Assembly: GCF_014672715.2 (NCBI RefSeq)
Contig: NZ_CP058566.2
Location: forward strand, 1,116,001-1,180,000
DNA from: Dehalogenimonas etheniformans
Lineage (GTDB): Bacteria > Chloroflexota > Dehalococcoidia > Dehalococcoidales > Dehalococcoidaceae
Length of the DNA: 64,000 nt
Reading direction: 5' to 3'
The position numbers and the translations under genes are program-made. The notes below the pieces were generated by a model. That model made no database searches. It was not told the DNA's origin and saw only the letters and a program-made list of their open reading frames with translations. Positions 1-8,839 of the stretch are shown piece by piece (position 1 is the stretch's first letter; every line of letters begins with the position of its first letter).

Positions 1-263
1 CCCTTTGAAATGGCCTTGAGTTTTTTTAGTATCTTCGGCGAGGAATACTGGTTGCGCCGGCGGTTGAAAGCAAATGAAACATCCCGGAAAAGGTCCATAT
101 TTTCAACCGGCACACCGAATTCTTTTTGAAGATGATCCGAAAGAGCAGTCAGAACTCCGCCGATCATCGGGCTAATCAACCCGATGATGATACTGCCCGA
201 CTTATTGAAGGTTGAATGAACTCTTGAATCTGGATCAGGGCTTACTTGGTGATTTCTTCGCAT
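1..263 (-). CDS. archaemetzincin-like metalloprotease, N-terminal part (runs off the window)
   Basis: An open frame begins at an ATG at 263 (minus), inside the 3' end of the glutaredoxin-like gene, and stays open to base 1. The visible ~87 residues contain a hydrophobic start (SIIIGLISP), a helix that reads like ALSDHLQKEFGVPVE, and then RRRNQYSSPKILKKL. An amphipathic helix ending in FGVPVE followed by an R-x-QY-S-S motif is the usual N-terminal layout of archaemetzincins (family M54). The zinc motif HExxHxxGxxHC would lie downstream, outside the window, so the assignment rests on the N-terminus only. An internal TTG (at the start of LISPMIGG) is an alternative start that would avoid the 22-base overlap with the upstream gene. 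Confidence 0.5.
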   Translation of the reverse strand, partial: MRRNHQVSPDPDSRVHSTFNKSGSIIIGLISPMIGGVLTALSDHLQKEFGVPVENMDLFRDVSFAFNRRRNQYSSPKILKKLKAISK

Positions 264-493
264 TTTTGAATTAAGACGAAGTCAGCCGGTTCAACCAGGA
301 TGGAACCATCCGGAAAAACAATGGTCGGCACACTTCGATTACCCTTGTTAGTCCGTTCGACGAAGGTACAGGCAGAAGGATCCCGTTCGATATCAATCCA
401 GGTGTAAGAAACCTTTTGCCTGTCCAGAATAGCCCTGGAGCGGGAGGTATGGGGGCACCATGAGGTGCCGTATAGTTTCGTCACTTCAGCCAT
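242..493 (-). CDS. glutaredoxin-like thiol oxidoreductase, monothiol (CPHT) active site
   Basis: This 83-residue protein has a thioredoxin-fold glutaredoxin layout: beta strand, active site WCPHTSR at residues 12-18, then helix, the SVPTIVFPDGS cis-proline segment, and a C-terminal helix. The active site has only the first cysteine (C-P-H-T), so a monothiol exchange mechanism is expected rather than a CxxC dithiol. The size and the VPTIVF.DGS segment resemble mycoredoxin/NrdH-type small glutaredoxins. Two other cysteines (around 42 and 78) could serve as resolving residues, but this cannot be judged from sequence alone. The ATG lies about 130 bases from tRNA-Gly, and the 3' end overlaps the archaemetzincin-like gene, which suggests a two-gene unit. 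Confidence 0.75.
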   Translation of the reverse strand: MAEVTKLYGTSWCPHTSRSRAILDRQKVSYTWIDIERDPSACTFVERTNKGNRSVPTIVFPDGSILVEPADFVLIQKCEEITK

Positions 494-625
494 ATGATCT
501 TACCTTCTCGCGATTCCGTCAATAATATCTTAGCCCAGAATTCGTGGAAGTGTTAGTAAACGGCCTAGCTTGAATCTGCTTCCTTTACAAGCCTTGAAGT
601 TGAAGGTTAAAATAGTCTGGATTCT

Positions 626-701
626 GCGGGTGTAACTCAGTTGGTAGAGTGCCTGCTTCCCAAGCAGGTTGTCGCGGGTTCGAGTCCCGTCACCCGCTCC
701 A
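626..701 (+). tRNA. tRNA-Gly (anticodon CCC)
   Basis: The seven-base acceptor stem GCGGGTG (626-632) pairs with CACCCGC (691-697), followed by discriminator T and an encoded CCA (699-701). The D arm has AGTTGGTAGAG, the anticodon stem CCTGC/GCAGG encloses TTCCCAA with anticodon CCC at 659-661, and the T arm GCGGG-TTCGAGT-CCCGT is canonical. Confidence 0.97.
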
Positions 702-729
702 TCATTTCAGCTTTGAGTGGCCAACCAAT

Positions 730-1974
730 TCATCGTACCAGTGAGCCGCGTTCGACTTCCCCACTGACGACAGATCCGGGCCGAATCAACGCGCCATCAC
801 CGATCAGCGTGCCCGGATTTATCGAGACGTTTATTCCGGTTTGAACGTTATCACCGATAATCGCTCCAAATTTATGCAAACCGGTATCAACATGGCCGCT
901 CCTTATATTGCGGTGATCGAACCGAAGGTTGGCGACCTTGGTGCCCGCCCCAAAGTTACAATTTTCACCAATCACACTGTCGCCGACATAACTGAGGTGC
1001 GGAATCTTGGTGCCAGACATGATTATCGAATTCTTGATCTCGACCGAAGCGCCGATACGACATCCATTGCCAATTGCCGTCGAACCGCGGATATAACAGT
1101 TGGGGCCGATATCGCAGTTCTCCCCGATAATCACGGGCCCGGTGATATAAGAGCCGGAACGGATCCTGGTGTTTTTTCCTAAGACACAACGACCTTCAAT
1201 GTGAGCCCCCGGTTCGATCGCGCCTTCACAACCCGATTCCATCCCAGACAATATTATTTCATTGACTCTCAAGAGTTCCCAGGGATAACTCACGGTCAGC
1301 CAATAGTTAATAGGCTGACAGGCAACGCCAGATCCATCATTGATCAGAATCTCCAGCGATCTGGTGATTTCAAACTGACCCCGGGGGGATTTTTCGGTGC
1401 GGTCGATAGCCTGGAAAATGGCTTCGGTAAATAGGTAAGTACCTGCGTTAGCGAGTTTTGAAGTAGCGTACTCCGGCTTTTCCAGAATGCTTTTAACCCG
1501 GCCGTTTTCAACCTCGATGATTCCAAGACCGGTCGTGTCGTTGACTTCTTGTACCGCGATGGAGGTCGACGGAAAGCTTGCCAACCGTTCGATGTCTGCT
1601 TTACCAATGATCCCATCACCATTCAATACGATGAAGCGATCACCTACCATCCCCTGCGCCAACTTTATAGCACTGGCGGTACCAGTCGCCTCTGCCTGGA
1701 TGAAATAGGAAATTCGGACTTTCCAGCGGGTCCCGTCACCAAAGTAGTCCCTGATTGAACCCTCTCTATAACCGATGATGAAAGCAAATTCAGTAATTCC
1801 AGCTGCGATGCACTCCAATAAAAGCCATTCAAGAATGGGTTTATTTGCTACCGTTATCATGGGTTTGGGACGCGTAAAGGTCAGGGGCTTCATGCGCCTG
1901 CCTTCTCCCGCCGCCAGAATTACCGCCTTTAAGAGGCTATTCTCCCGGTCTGTCTCCCGTTTTGCCTGAATCAT
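730..1974 (-). CDS. bifunctional sugar-1-phosphate nucleotidylyltransferase/acetyltransferase (GlmU-like)
   Basis: This 414-residue protein starts with a short tail and then the nucleotidyltransferase signature KAVILAAGEGRRMKPLT with RPKPM (pyrophosphorylase loop and substrate lysine). A Rossmann-like domain with LNGDGI (metal-binding Asp) and VEKPE follows up to about residue 235. The C-terminal half is a left-handed beta helix built from hexapeptide repeats (GENCDIGPNCYIRG, IGNGCRIGASVEI, IGENCNFGAG). This layout is that of the archaeal/Chloroflexi GlmU-like family, which makes UDP-GlcNAc or a related NDP-sugar. Substrate cannot be fixed from sequence. The annotated ATG gives about 15 extra residues before KAVIL; no better start is visible. 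It stands alone, with tRNA-Gly downstream on the other strand. Confidence 0.85.
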   Translation of the reverse strand: MIQAKRETDRENSLLKAVILAAGEGRRMKPLTFTRPKPMITVANKPILEWLLLECIAAGITEFAFIIGYREGSIRDYFGDGTRWKVRISYFIQAEATGTASAIKLAQGMVGDRFIVLNGDGIIGKADIERLASFPSTSIAVQEVNDTTGLGIIEVENGRVKSILEKPEYATSKLANAGTYLFTEAIFQAIDRTEKSPRGQFEITRSLEILINDGSGVACQPINYWLTVSYPWELLRVNEIILSGMESGCEGAIEPGAHIEGRCVLGKNTRIRSGSYITGPVIIGENCDIGPNCYIRGSTAIGNGCRIGASVEIKNSIIMSGTKIPHLSYVGDSVIGENCNFGAGTKVANLRFDHRNIRSGHVDTGLHKFGAIIGDNVQTGINVSINPGTLIGDGALIRPGSVVSGEVERGSLVR

Positions 1975-2203
1975 TCAGAAACCCAACTTCCCGATTTCGA
2001 TAAGGCGAAAGATGCGTTAAACGATTCTAATTTGTTGAAGAATTCCTGTCAAAACGCGCATATGTGCGTTCCGGCCGAAGGATTGTTTTTGTGATTCCAG
2101 TCCGTGCCATCAGGTTCTCTCAGCGGAAGGTCGAGGTCTCGTCAAATAGACTGTATACGGAAAATAAGTTGGATAGGTATTACACCTGAACCCGAAAAAG
2201 CGA

Positions 2204-2500
2204 TTATTTTTCGGCGTTCTGGCGGGGACGACGGGAGCGAACTGCGGTCTTGACCTTTATGTCTAGTTGGGGATAGACCGAGGGCAAGAGTTGCTTGGTT
2301 TCCTGGGTAATTTCTTCCAGCCGGTCAAGGATAAGAACATTCCGGGCATCACGAGCATCTCCCTGGGAGTTCTGATCCGGGGCTAGATTGTTGCATTGAG
2401 CTCTAAGCGAATAATATTCGCTGGTAAGCCTGATCAGTTGTAAACGCGCTTCTTCGGTGGCGGAGTGTTCGGCCGCCAGGCTGTTTTGATTTTGTTCCAT
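2204..2500 (-). CDS. small hypothetical protein, helical
   Basis: This 98-residue protein of unknown family starts at an ATG preceded by AGAGGAATT. It is rich in Glu, Gln, Leu and Arg, with two stretches that look helical (EEARLQLIRLTSEYYSL and NVLILDRLEEITQETKQLL) and a basic tail ending RSRRPRQNAEK. There is no signal peptide, membrane segment or cysteine cluster; the only Cys is at about 36. It sits between the GlmU-like gene and the MmpL gene on the same strand, but the gaps on both sides are over 100 bases, so it is probably transcribed alone. Coding status is likely, given the ribosome-binding site and codon use, but function is unknown. Confidence 0.55.
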   Translation of the reverse strand: MEQNQNSLAAEHSATEEARLQLIRLTSEYYSLRAQCNNLAPDQNSQGDARDARNVLILDRLEEITQETKQLLPSVYPQLDIKVKTAVRSRRPRQNAEK

Positions 2501-2616
2501 AATTCCTCTGGCTCTTGAAAAGGAATTATACCCGTCAAATATGTTGGTAACAGCCCTACGTTGGTACCATTTTTGGCCAATCCCCTAGGTAAACCAGTAA
2601 ACTTTCGTAAAATGGT

Positions 2617-5109
2617 CTATTGCCTCGCCAGGTTACGGCCTCCAGGCCACCAGTTGTATTTCCCAAGTACTCTCGCCAAGGCGGGTACCAATAGAGCCCG
2701 TGCGATGAAGGTGTCGAGGATGATGCCGAGGGCTATAGCCATTCCGATCTGATGAACCATTTGGAGCGGCGAAAGAATAAGTACGCTAAATGTGCCGGCC
2801 AGTATAATTCCGCAGGTGCTGATGACGCCACCGGTGTGGGTCACGGCAGTGTCCACGGCTTGCCTAGTAGGAACGGAAGCAGCTTCTTCCCTGATCCTGG
2901 ACATCAGGAACAGGTTGTAATCCGCGCCGACGGCCACGAGCATGATGAAAATGAAAAGCGGCAGTACATATATAATCGGTTCTTTAGATACGTTCTGAAC
3001 GAAAAAGGTGGTAAACCCAAGCGTAGCTCCGAAATTGAAAAGGACCGTGGCGACCATGTACAGCGGTGCCACGAGGCTCCTCAGCACGATCACCAGGATC
3101 ACGAAAATGGCGGCGACCGACGGTATGGCTACACGGCCAAAATCAGCCGCGGTCACGGAAATCGTGTCCGCGTACCGGGCGGTTTCTCCGCCGAGGTAAG
3201 TTTCGCTCCCAGCTGATAATTGCGCCTCCTTAAAGGCAATATCTTCGCGAAGTCCTGGGATCAAGGCCACCGCCTCATCGGAATAGGGGTCCACACTCAA
3301 AACGATGTTGATCCGGGCATACATCTTGTCGGTGGAGAAGTAAGTTTGATACAACCAGTTAGTGAATGGAGTCGATACCTCCAGATTGAATTCCTGAACC
3401 ATCCCGTCCAATCCCGCAGCCAGACCATTGGCTGCCTGAACAAGCTGGGATAATAGAGCGGGAAGGTCTGGCGGCGTGGCGTTTTGAATTGTTGCCAGAA
3501 GGTGCGCGGATGTTTGGGCGGCAGCTGCCGATTGTTGAAATGCGGGGCTGCCGACAATCCCGGGATACCGTATGGGTAGCACGCCAAGCGTTTCCCCCGC
3601 CTCCTGAAAAGGTACAGACGTCGAGGTATCGAAACGTCCGGCTGCGATATTACTGGCAACCGCCCGGATCTGAGTAGCCAGCGTGGTCAAAGAAGCAGAA
3701 GGAGCGTTGAAATAATCAACTCGTGCCACCCCATGCAATGTGGAAAGATAAGCGGCAAGCTCGTCTATACCCTGCCGCGACGAAACCGCGGTAAAATCTG
3801 TTCCGCTTGAGCTGACCAGCAAGTACAGAGGCTGAAGTTCACCTTTTGGGAATTGTGATTGGATCACATGGAAACCGGCGGCTGCCTCGACTTCCTGGGG
3901 TATCTGAGCGATGACATCGGCGGATCGTTTCAGCGAAGGCAAGAACACATACGGTACCGCCAGTACCACAATTACGGGCAGGATGATGAGCCACGGTTTG
4001 GAAACAACAAAGTCGGAGATCTTACTCCAGCCAATATTTTTGCCGGCAGCCCTGGCAGCCTCCCCCGGCCAGAAAAGTTTGCGCCCGAAAATGATCATCA
4101 GGGAAGGAACAAGGGTTACCCCGGCAAGGAGGGTGATTGCGACCCCGGTGGCAAGAGCTACGCCGACCGATTTGGTCATACCGAACTGGGACGCCCAGAG
4201 ACACAGGAAAGCTATGATCACAGTCAAGGCACTGGCCGAGATGACAGGCCCTATTTTGGCCATGGTGAAACCGACGGCATCGGGACGTCGGGCAGACAAT
4301 TCTTCCCGTAATCTCGAAATAATGAACAGACAGTAGTCAGTGCCGATGCCGAAGATGATTACCACCAGGTAGGCGTCGGCGAGCGTCGATACCTTTAGCC
4401 CGGATTCGGCCATGAATCCCACCAGACCCCGGGCGATAAGGAAACTCCAACCGATAGCGATAAGCGGAACCAGTGACGCCACCGGGGAACGGTAGGCAAT
4501 TAACAATAAAACCGCTACCAGAAAAATAGTGACCAGGGTAGTCCGGTCAATGGTATTGTTAATCGATTGGAACAGATCCTTGGAGATAGCTACCTGGCCG
4601 GTAACATAGATATTCCCCGGATGCGGGCTCCCGGATATGTAGTGCCGAATAATGTCTACGGTGGCTTGAGACGAAGGCTCGAGGGAAGGTTTGCTGAGGC
4701 CGACATTCATCAGCATGACGGTGTTGTCTGCACTTATCAGGACCGTTTTCAGGGCGGGGTTGTCGAGGACTGTGGTCACCGATTTTATGTCAGCCGGGCC
4801 GCTATCGGAAAGAAGCCAGTCTCGCAAACTCAGGGCGAAAACGTTGTCGGCGTCGGAAAGCCCCTGGTCGTTTTGGATGACTATTTCGATTGTGCTGGCG
4901 GCGGTGTCTGGCGTCGCATAAAACCGGCTGTTAACAATATCCCGAGCCAGTGTCGATTCGGTGTCGGAAGGCAAAAACTGACTGTCGTCATTGATGCCTA
5001 CATCAGATAACCTTGGGGCAAAAAGAAATGAAGAGATCGCAGCAACGGTCCAAACGGCGGCTATCAGCCACCTATACCGCCTGGAGATGTCCGCAATCTT
5101 TTTGAACAT
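2617..5109 (-). CDS. MmpL/RND-superfamily transporter
   Basis: This 830-residue inner-membrane protein consists of two homologous halves. Each half has one N-terminal membrane segment (RYRWLIAAVWTVAAISSFLF in the first), a large extracytoplasmic domain, and a five-helix bundle. The family-specific charged motifs are visible in the bundles: GTDYCLFIISRLREE in the first and GADYNLFLMSRIREEA in the second. MmpL proteins use proton motive force to export lipids, glycolipids or hydrophobic drugs. In a Dehalococcoidia cell with an unusual envelope, lipid export is plausible but this is inference. It is monocistronic, divergent from rpsO, and no ribosome-binding site is obvious before the ATG at 5109. 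Confidence 0.9.
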   Translation of the reverse strand: MFKKIADISRRYRWLIAAVWTVAAISSFLFAPRLSDVGINDDSQFLPSDTESTLARDIVNSRFYATPDTAASTIEIVIQNDQGLSDADNVFALSLRDWLLSDSGPADIKSVTTVLDNPALKTVLISADNTVMLMNVGLSKPSLEPSSQATVDIIRHYISGSPHPGNIYVTGQVAISKDLFQSINNTIDRTTLVTIFLVAVLLLIAYRSPVASLVPLIAIGWSFLIARGLVGFMAESGLKVSTLADAYLVVIIFGIGTDYCLFIISRLREELSARRPDAVGFTMAKIGPVISASALTVIIAFLCLWASQFGMTKSVGVALATGVAITLLAGVTLVPSLMIIFGRKLFWPGEAARAAGKNIGWSKISDFVVSKPWLIILPVIVVLAVPYVFLPSLKRSADVIAQIPQEVEAAAGFHVIQSQFPKGELQPLYLLVSSSGTDFTAVSSRQGIDELAAYLSTLHGVARVDYFNAPSASLTTLATQIRAVASNIAAGRFDTSTSVPFQEAGETLGVLPIRYPGIVGSPAFQQSAAAAQTSAHLLATIQNATPPDLPALLSQLVQAANGLAAGLDGMVQEFNLEVSTPFTNWLYQTYFSTDKMYARINIVLSVDPYSDEAVALIPGLREDIAFKEAQLSAGSETYLGGETARYADTISVTAADFGRVAIPSVAAIFVILVIVLRSLVAPLYMVATVLFNFGATLGFTTFFVQNVSKEPIIYVLPLFIFIMLVAVGADYNLFLMSRIREEAASVPTRQAVDTAVTHTGGVISTCGIILAGTFSVLILSPLQMVHQIGMAIALGIILDTFIARALLVPALARVLGKYNWWPGGRNLARQ

Positions 5110-5170
5110 CGACTAATCTTACATCCGCCACCGTTAGCTATCAAAACCATATCCTCCATCGGCCGGAATT

Positions 5171-5198
5171 TTTACACACTTTGGATTTATGTTATACT
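5171..5198 (+). promoter_or_regulatory. predicted sigma70-type promoter of rpsO
   Basis: TTTACA at 5171-5176 and TATACT at 5193-5198 are separated by 16 bases and lie about 30 bases before the rpsO start codon. This is the only good -35/-10 pair in the rpsO/mmpL divergent gap. Prediction from consensus only. Confidence 0.55.
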
Positions 5199-5229
5199 TC
5201 TGCTTTGATAAAAGAATAAGAGGAAGAAT

Positions 5230-5493
5230 TTGGAAAAACAGGAAAAGGTCAACGTCATTGATGCCTTCAAGCGCCATCCGAAGGATACCGGCTCCGCCGA
5301 GGTACAGGTTGCCATCCTTTCGGCGCGCATCAACCAGCTAACTGCCCACATGGCCGCCAACAAACAGGATTCACATACCAAACGAAACCTGCTCAGGCTT
5401 GTCGGTCAGCGAAGGCGCATGCTGGCTTACCTCCGCCGCGAGGACGCCACCCGTTACCAGGACCTTATCGCCAAGATCGGTCTGCGCAAGTAA
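5230..5493 (+). CDS. rpsO: 30S ribosomal protein S15
   Basis: This 87-residue protein matches S15 over its length: the DTGSAEVQVAILSARINQLTAH segment and the RNA-binding C-terminal RNLLRLVGQRRRMLAYLRR. S15 binds the 16S rRNA central domain. The start is TTG at 5230, chosen because an AGAGGAAG ribosome-binding site lies 5-6 bases upstream and no ATG fits. It is followed by pnp after 118 bases, the common bacterial rpsO-pnp arrangement, in which S15 and PNPase are co-transcribed. Confidence 0.97.
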   Translation: MEKQEKVNVIDAFKRHPKDTGSAEVQVAILSARINQLTAHMAANKQDSHTKRNLLRLVGQRRRMLAYLRREDATRYQDLIAKIGLRK

Positions 5494-5611
5494 TACAGCG
5501 CACCACGGCCGCATCCGGATAAGGCTGAAAAGCAACGATTCCCGCTTAAACCGGCGCTCCCTCCAGGGCAAGCCCAAGGGCAGAGCTCTATTTTCGCACA
5601 AGGAGAATCCA

Positions 5612-7804
5612 TTGGCATCGATCCACACTTTTGAACGAACCATCGGCGGGCGTAAGCTCGTTATCGAACACGGCAAGCTGGCCTGGCAGGCTAACGGTGC
5701 AGTCACCCTGCGTTACGGCGATACCGAAATTCTGACCACGGCGGTCATCGCTAAAGAAGCCAAGGCCGGAACCGACTTCCTGCCTCTGACCATCGATGTC
5801 GAGGAACGGATGTACGCCGCCGGGAAAATTCCTGGTGGTTTTATCCGCCGTGAAGGACGGGCAACCGAAGCCGCCACGCTGGCCAGCCGCCTCGCCGACC
5901 GTCCCATCCGGCCATTGCTGCCGAAGTACTGGCGGCGCGAGATCCAGGTTATCGTGACCGTACTCGCGGCAGATCAGGAGAACGATCCCGATGTCCTGGG
6001 TGTCATCGGCGCATCATGCGCGTTGGGCATCTCCGAGATGCCTTTTGAAGGACCGGTTTCTGCGGTTCATGTCGGTTACATCAACGGCAAATTCGTGCTC
6101 AACCCAACCTTTTCCCAGTTACCCGAAAGCAAGCTGGATGTAGTAGTCGCCAGCACTAAGCACGCCGTAACGATGCTGGAAGCCGGCGCCCAGGAGACGC
6201 CGGAAGCGCTGATGATCGAGGCGATCAAGTTCGGCCACGCCGCCAATCAGGAGATTATCGCCCTTCAGGAAGAAGTGATTGCCGCCATCGGCAAAGCCAA
6301 ATGGCACGTCGATCCTCCCGTCATCGACGAGTCTCTCATGGAAAAAATCTCGATAGCGATCGATGACAGATTGCCGGGCGCCTTCTACCAGGCAGATAAA
6401 ACCCAGCGAACCGAAAATCTTGAGAAATTATCGCAGGAATTGATCGCCGATCTGGGCGAAGAATTCGAACCCGCCGCCATTATGGCCGCCTACGACAAAA
6501 AGATTCGAAAACTGGTACGTTCCACCGCCCTGGACAGGAACGAACGCGTCTCAGGCCGCGGCATCACCGAAATCCGGGAACTATCAGCCGATGTTAGCAT
6601 TTTACCCCGCGTCCATGGATCTTCCCTATTCTCCCGGGGCATGACCCAGATCCTGAACATCATCACGCTAGGTTCTCTCCAGATGGAACAGAAGCTGGAC
6701 AACATCTCCCCTGAGGAGACCAAGCGCTATATCCACCATTACAATTTCCCGCCATACTCCACCGGTGAGATCAAACGGCTCGGCGGTCAGGGTCGCCGTG
6801 AAATCGGTCATGGGGCTCTGGCTGAGAGGGCATTGTTGCCTGTCATCCCCTCGGAGTCCGAATTTCCCTACGCCATGCGCCTTGTTTCTGAGGCGGTGTC
6901 TTCCAACGGTTCAACCTCCATGGCGTCAACCTGTGCTTCCAGTCTTTCTCTCATGGACGCCGGTGTACCCATCAAGAAGGCGGTCGCCGGCATCTCCATC
7001 GGACTTATTACCGATGATGAGAACAAGGACAGGTTCGTCACCCTGACAGACATCGAAGGCCTGGAAGACAACTACGGCGACATGGATTTCAAGGTGGCTG
7101 GTACTCGAGACGGCATTACTGCCATCCAACTTGATATCAAGCTCAAAGGCATCAGTTTCGCCGTCATCGAGAAAACGCTGTCTCAAGCTAAAGAAGCCCG
7201 AATGGTCATCCTGGATGTCATGGACAGGGCCATTTCTCAACCGCGCACTGAACTTTCTCCTTTGGCCCCGCGAATGTATAAATTGAAAATCGATCCTGGC
7301 AAGATCGGCACGGTTATTGGGCCTGGAGGACGCGTTATCCGCTCGATCATTGATGAGACCAAAACCACCATCGACATCGAGGACGACGGAACGGTGATCA
7401 TCGGCGCCACCGATGCTGCTGCAGCTAAAAAAGCCATCGCTATCGTAGAAGGGCTAACCAAGGACGTCGAACCTGGCAGCGTCTACACTGGTAAAGTTAC
7501 CCGCATTATGAGCTTCGGAGCCTTTGTGGAGATCCTGCCTGGTAAAGAAGGTCTCGTTCACATCTCCGAACTCGCCAACCGTCGAGTCGATAAAGTTGAA
7601 GACGTTGTTAAGATCGGAGATATGATCCAGGTAAAGGTCACCGAGATCGACTCCCAAGGCCGGATCAACCTTTCCCGCCGTGCCCTGTTAGCTCCTCCAA
7701 CAGCAGAAGAAGCTGAAGCCATGAGACAACCACCGCCCGGCGGCTTCCCGCGCTCTTCACCAGGCGGGCCGATGGGCGGCGGACGACCTCCGTTCAGACG
7801 ATAA
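5612..7804 (+). CDS. pnp: polyribonucleotide nucleotidyltransferase (PNPase)
   Basis: PNPase is the phosphorolytic 3'-5' exoribonuclease of the RNA degradation machinery. The 730-residue product shows two RNase PH domains (GGRKLVIEHGKLAWQ near the N-terminus and the second with KRLGGQGRREIGHGALAERA), a KH domain (KIGTVIGPGGRVIRSI) and an S1 domain (GKVTRIMSFGAFVEILPGKEGLVHISEL). The tail after S1 is Pro/Gly/Arg-rich (PPPGGFPRSSPGG), probably disordered. The start is TTG at 5612, chosen because AAGGAGAA sits 4-5 bases upstream and the family begins about there; the frame is open upstream to 5399 but that part overlaps rpsO and is not PNPase-like. An inverted repeat follows the stop. Confidence 0.97.
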   Translation: MASIHTFERTIGGRKLVIEHGKLAWQANGAVTLRYGDTEILTTAVIAKEAKAGTDFLPLTIDVEERMYAAGKIPGGFIRREGRATEAATLASRLADRPIRPLLPKYWRREIQVIVTVLAADQENDPDVLGVIGASCALGISEMPFEGPVSAVHVGYINGKFVLNPTFSQLPESKLDVVVASTKHAVTMLEAGAQETPEALMIEAIKFGHAANQEIIALQEEVIAAIGKAKWHVDPPVIDESLMEKISIAIDDRLPGAFYQADKTQRTENLEKLSQELIADLGEEFEPAAIMAAYDKKIRKLVRSTALDRNERVSGRGITEIRELSADVSILPRVHGSSLFSRGMTQILNIITLGSLQMEQKLDNISPEETKRYIHHYNFPPYSTGEIKRLGGQGRREIGHGALAERALLPVIPSESEFPYAMRLVSEAVSSNGSTSMASTCASSLSLMDAGVPIKKAVAGISIGLITDDENKDRFVTLTDIEGLEDNYGDMDFKVAGTRDGITAIQLDIKLKGISFAVIEKTLSQAKEARMVILDVMDRAISQPRTELSPLAPRMYKLKIDPGKIGTVIGPGGRVIRSIIDETKTTIDIEDDGTVIIGATDAAAAKKAIAIVEGLTKDVEPGSVYTGKVTRIMSFGAFVEILPGKEGLVHISELANRRVDKVEDVVKIGDMIQVKVTEIDSQGRINLSRRALLAPPTAEEAEAMRQPPPGGFPRSSPGGPMGGGRPPFRR

Positions 7805-7885
7805 ACATCTAAACCTGATATCGAAACTCGAAACAAATCCAAAAGAAATAAATAAAATGATCGAAACCGAAGGGTTTTGAAATGC

Positions 7886-7917
7886 ACGAAGGGACACGGC
7901 TCGCTGTGTCCCTTCGT
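7886..7917 (+). repeat. 12-bp perfect hairpin between pnp and dapB (dispersed GGGACAC palindrome family)
   Basis: ACGAAGGGACAC (7886-7897) pairs perfectly with 7906-7917 around an 8-base loop. It has no T-run after it, so it is not a clear intrinsic terminator, but may act as one or as an RNA 3'-end stabiliser. Its core GGGACACGG...GTGTCCC is shared with the palindrome at 15430-15457, suggesting a dispersed repeat family. Confidence 0.8.
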
Positions 7918-7944
7918 GTTAACCGACAAAAAAGGAAAGATGAA

Positions 7945-8730
7945 ATGACTATCAAAGTCGGCGTCCAGGGCGCCCTAGGCCAAATGGGGCAGGAAGTCAT
8001 GAAAGCCGTTATCGCCGCACCCGACCTATCACTCGTCGGTGGGTGCGATGTCAAAGCTAAAGACAGTTCTCTGATGATCGGTAGTATCTATGTACCATTG
8101 TCCGCCGATCCTAGGAAACTGCTCGATAAAACCAAGCCGGATATTCTCGTTGACTTCAGCCTGGCCACCGCTGTACCGCAAACCGCGGAAATAGCCGCCA
8201 AGGCAGGCGTTTCCATAGTTATCGGAACAACGGGACTCAATCCCCAGGTCCTTAGCCGGCTTGAGGAACTCGCCAAGGAACACAGGATCGGGATCATGGT
8301 GGCGCCCAACTTCGCCCTCGGTGCGGTGATAATGATGGAATTGGCCAAGACAGCGGCCAAGTACCTCGATTGGGCTGAGATTATTGAATTGCACCATGAG
8401 AAGAAAGCCGACGCACCTTCCGGAACATCGATCGCCACAGCCCGGGGCATGGCGGCCGCCAGAGAAAAACCCTTTGAATCGCCGGCGGGAGAGATCGAAC
8501 ACAAGAGCCGGGGAGAGGAATTTTATGGCGTGCCCATTCACAGCGTCCGGCTACCGGGGCTGGTAGCTCACCAAGAAGTTATATTCGGCGCCTTAGGCCA
8601 GACATTAACCATCAGACATGATACGACCAGCCGTGAGAGTTTCATGCCGGGCGTACTGTTGGCCATTCGTGAGATGGCCAGTCGGAAAGGTGAGTTCATT
8701 TTCGGGTTGGATAAACTCTTGGGCTTCTGA
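7945..8730 (+). CDS. dapB: 4-hydroxy-tetrahydrodipicolinate reductase
   Basis: DapB reduces 4-hydroxy-tetrahydrodipicolinate with NAD(P)H in the diaminopimelate/lysine pathway. The 261-residue protein has the N-terminal nucleotide motif VGVQGALGQMGQEV and the catalytic signature ELHHEKKADAPSGTS, with the His and Lys that act on the substrate. The ATG at 7945 is chosen because AAAGGAAAG precedes it and because the family starts at this Rossmann strand; an earlier in-frame ATG at 7882 would run through the hairpin. It is followed by asd and dapA in the same direction, forming a compact DAP-synthesis set, with a 109-base gap before asd. Confidence 0.96.
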   Translation: MTIKVGVQGALGQMGQEVMKAVIAAPDLSLVGGCDVKAKDSSLMIGSIYVPLSADPRKLLDKTKPDILVDFSLATAVPQTAEIAAKAGVSIVIGTTGLNPQVLSRLEELAKEHRIGIMVAPNFALGAVIMMELAKTAAKYLDWAEIIELHHEKKADAPSGTSIATARGMAAAREKPFESPAGEIEHKSRGEEFYGVPIHSVRLPGLVAHQEVIFGALGQTLTIRHDTTSRESFMPGVLLAIREMASRKGEFIFGLDKLLGF

Positions 8731-8839
8731 TCACCGAGAGTTCAATTCTTCCGCAAAGAAAAATCACGCTACCTTGTGTTAGCATTCCGAAATAGATAAT
8801 TGGTATTATTAATCAGATTCTCCAATTGAGAGGTCCGAG

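Noticed and set aside
2752-3216. 154-codon plus-strand frame inside mmpL
   Set aside because: Antisense shadow of a well-supported MmpL gene, of highly skewed composition.
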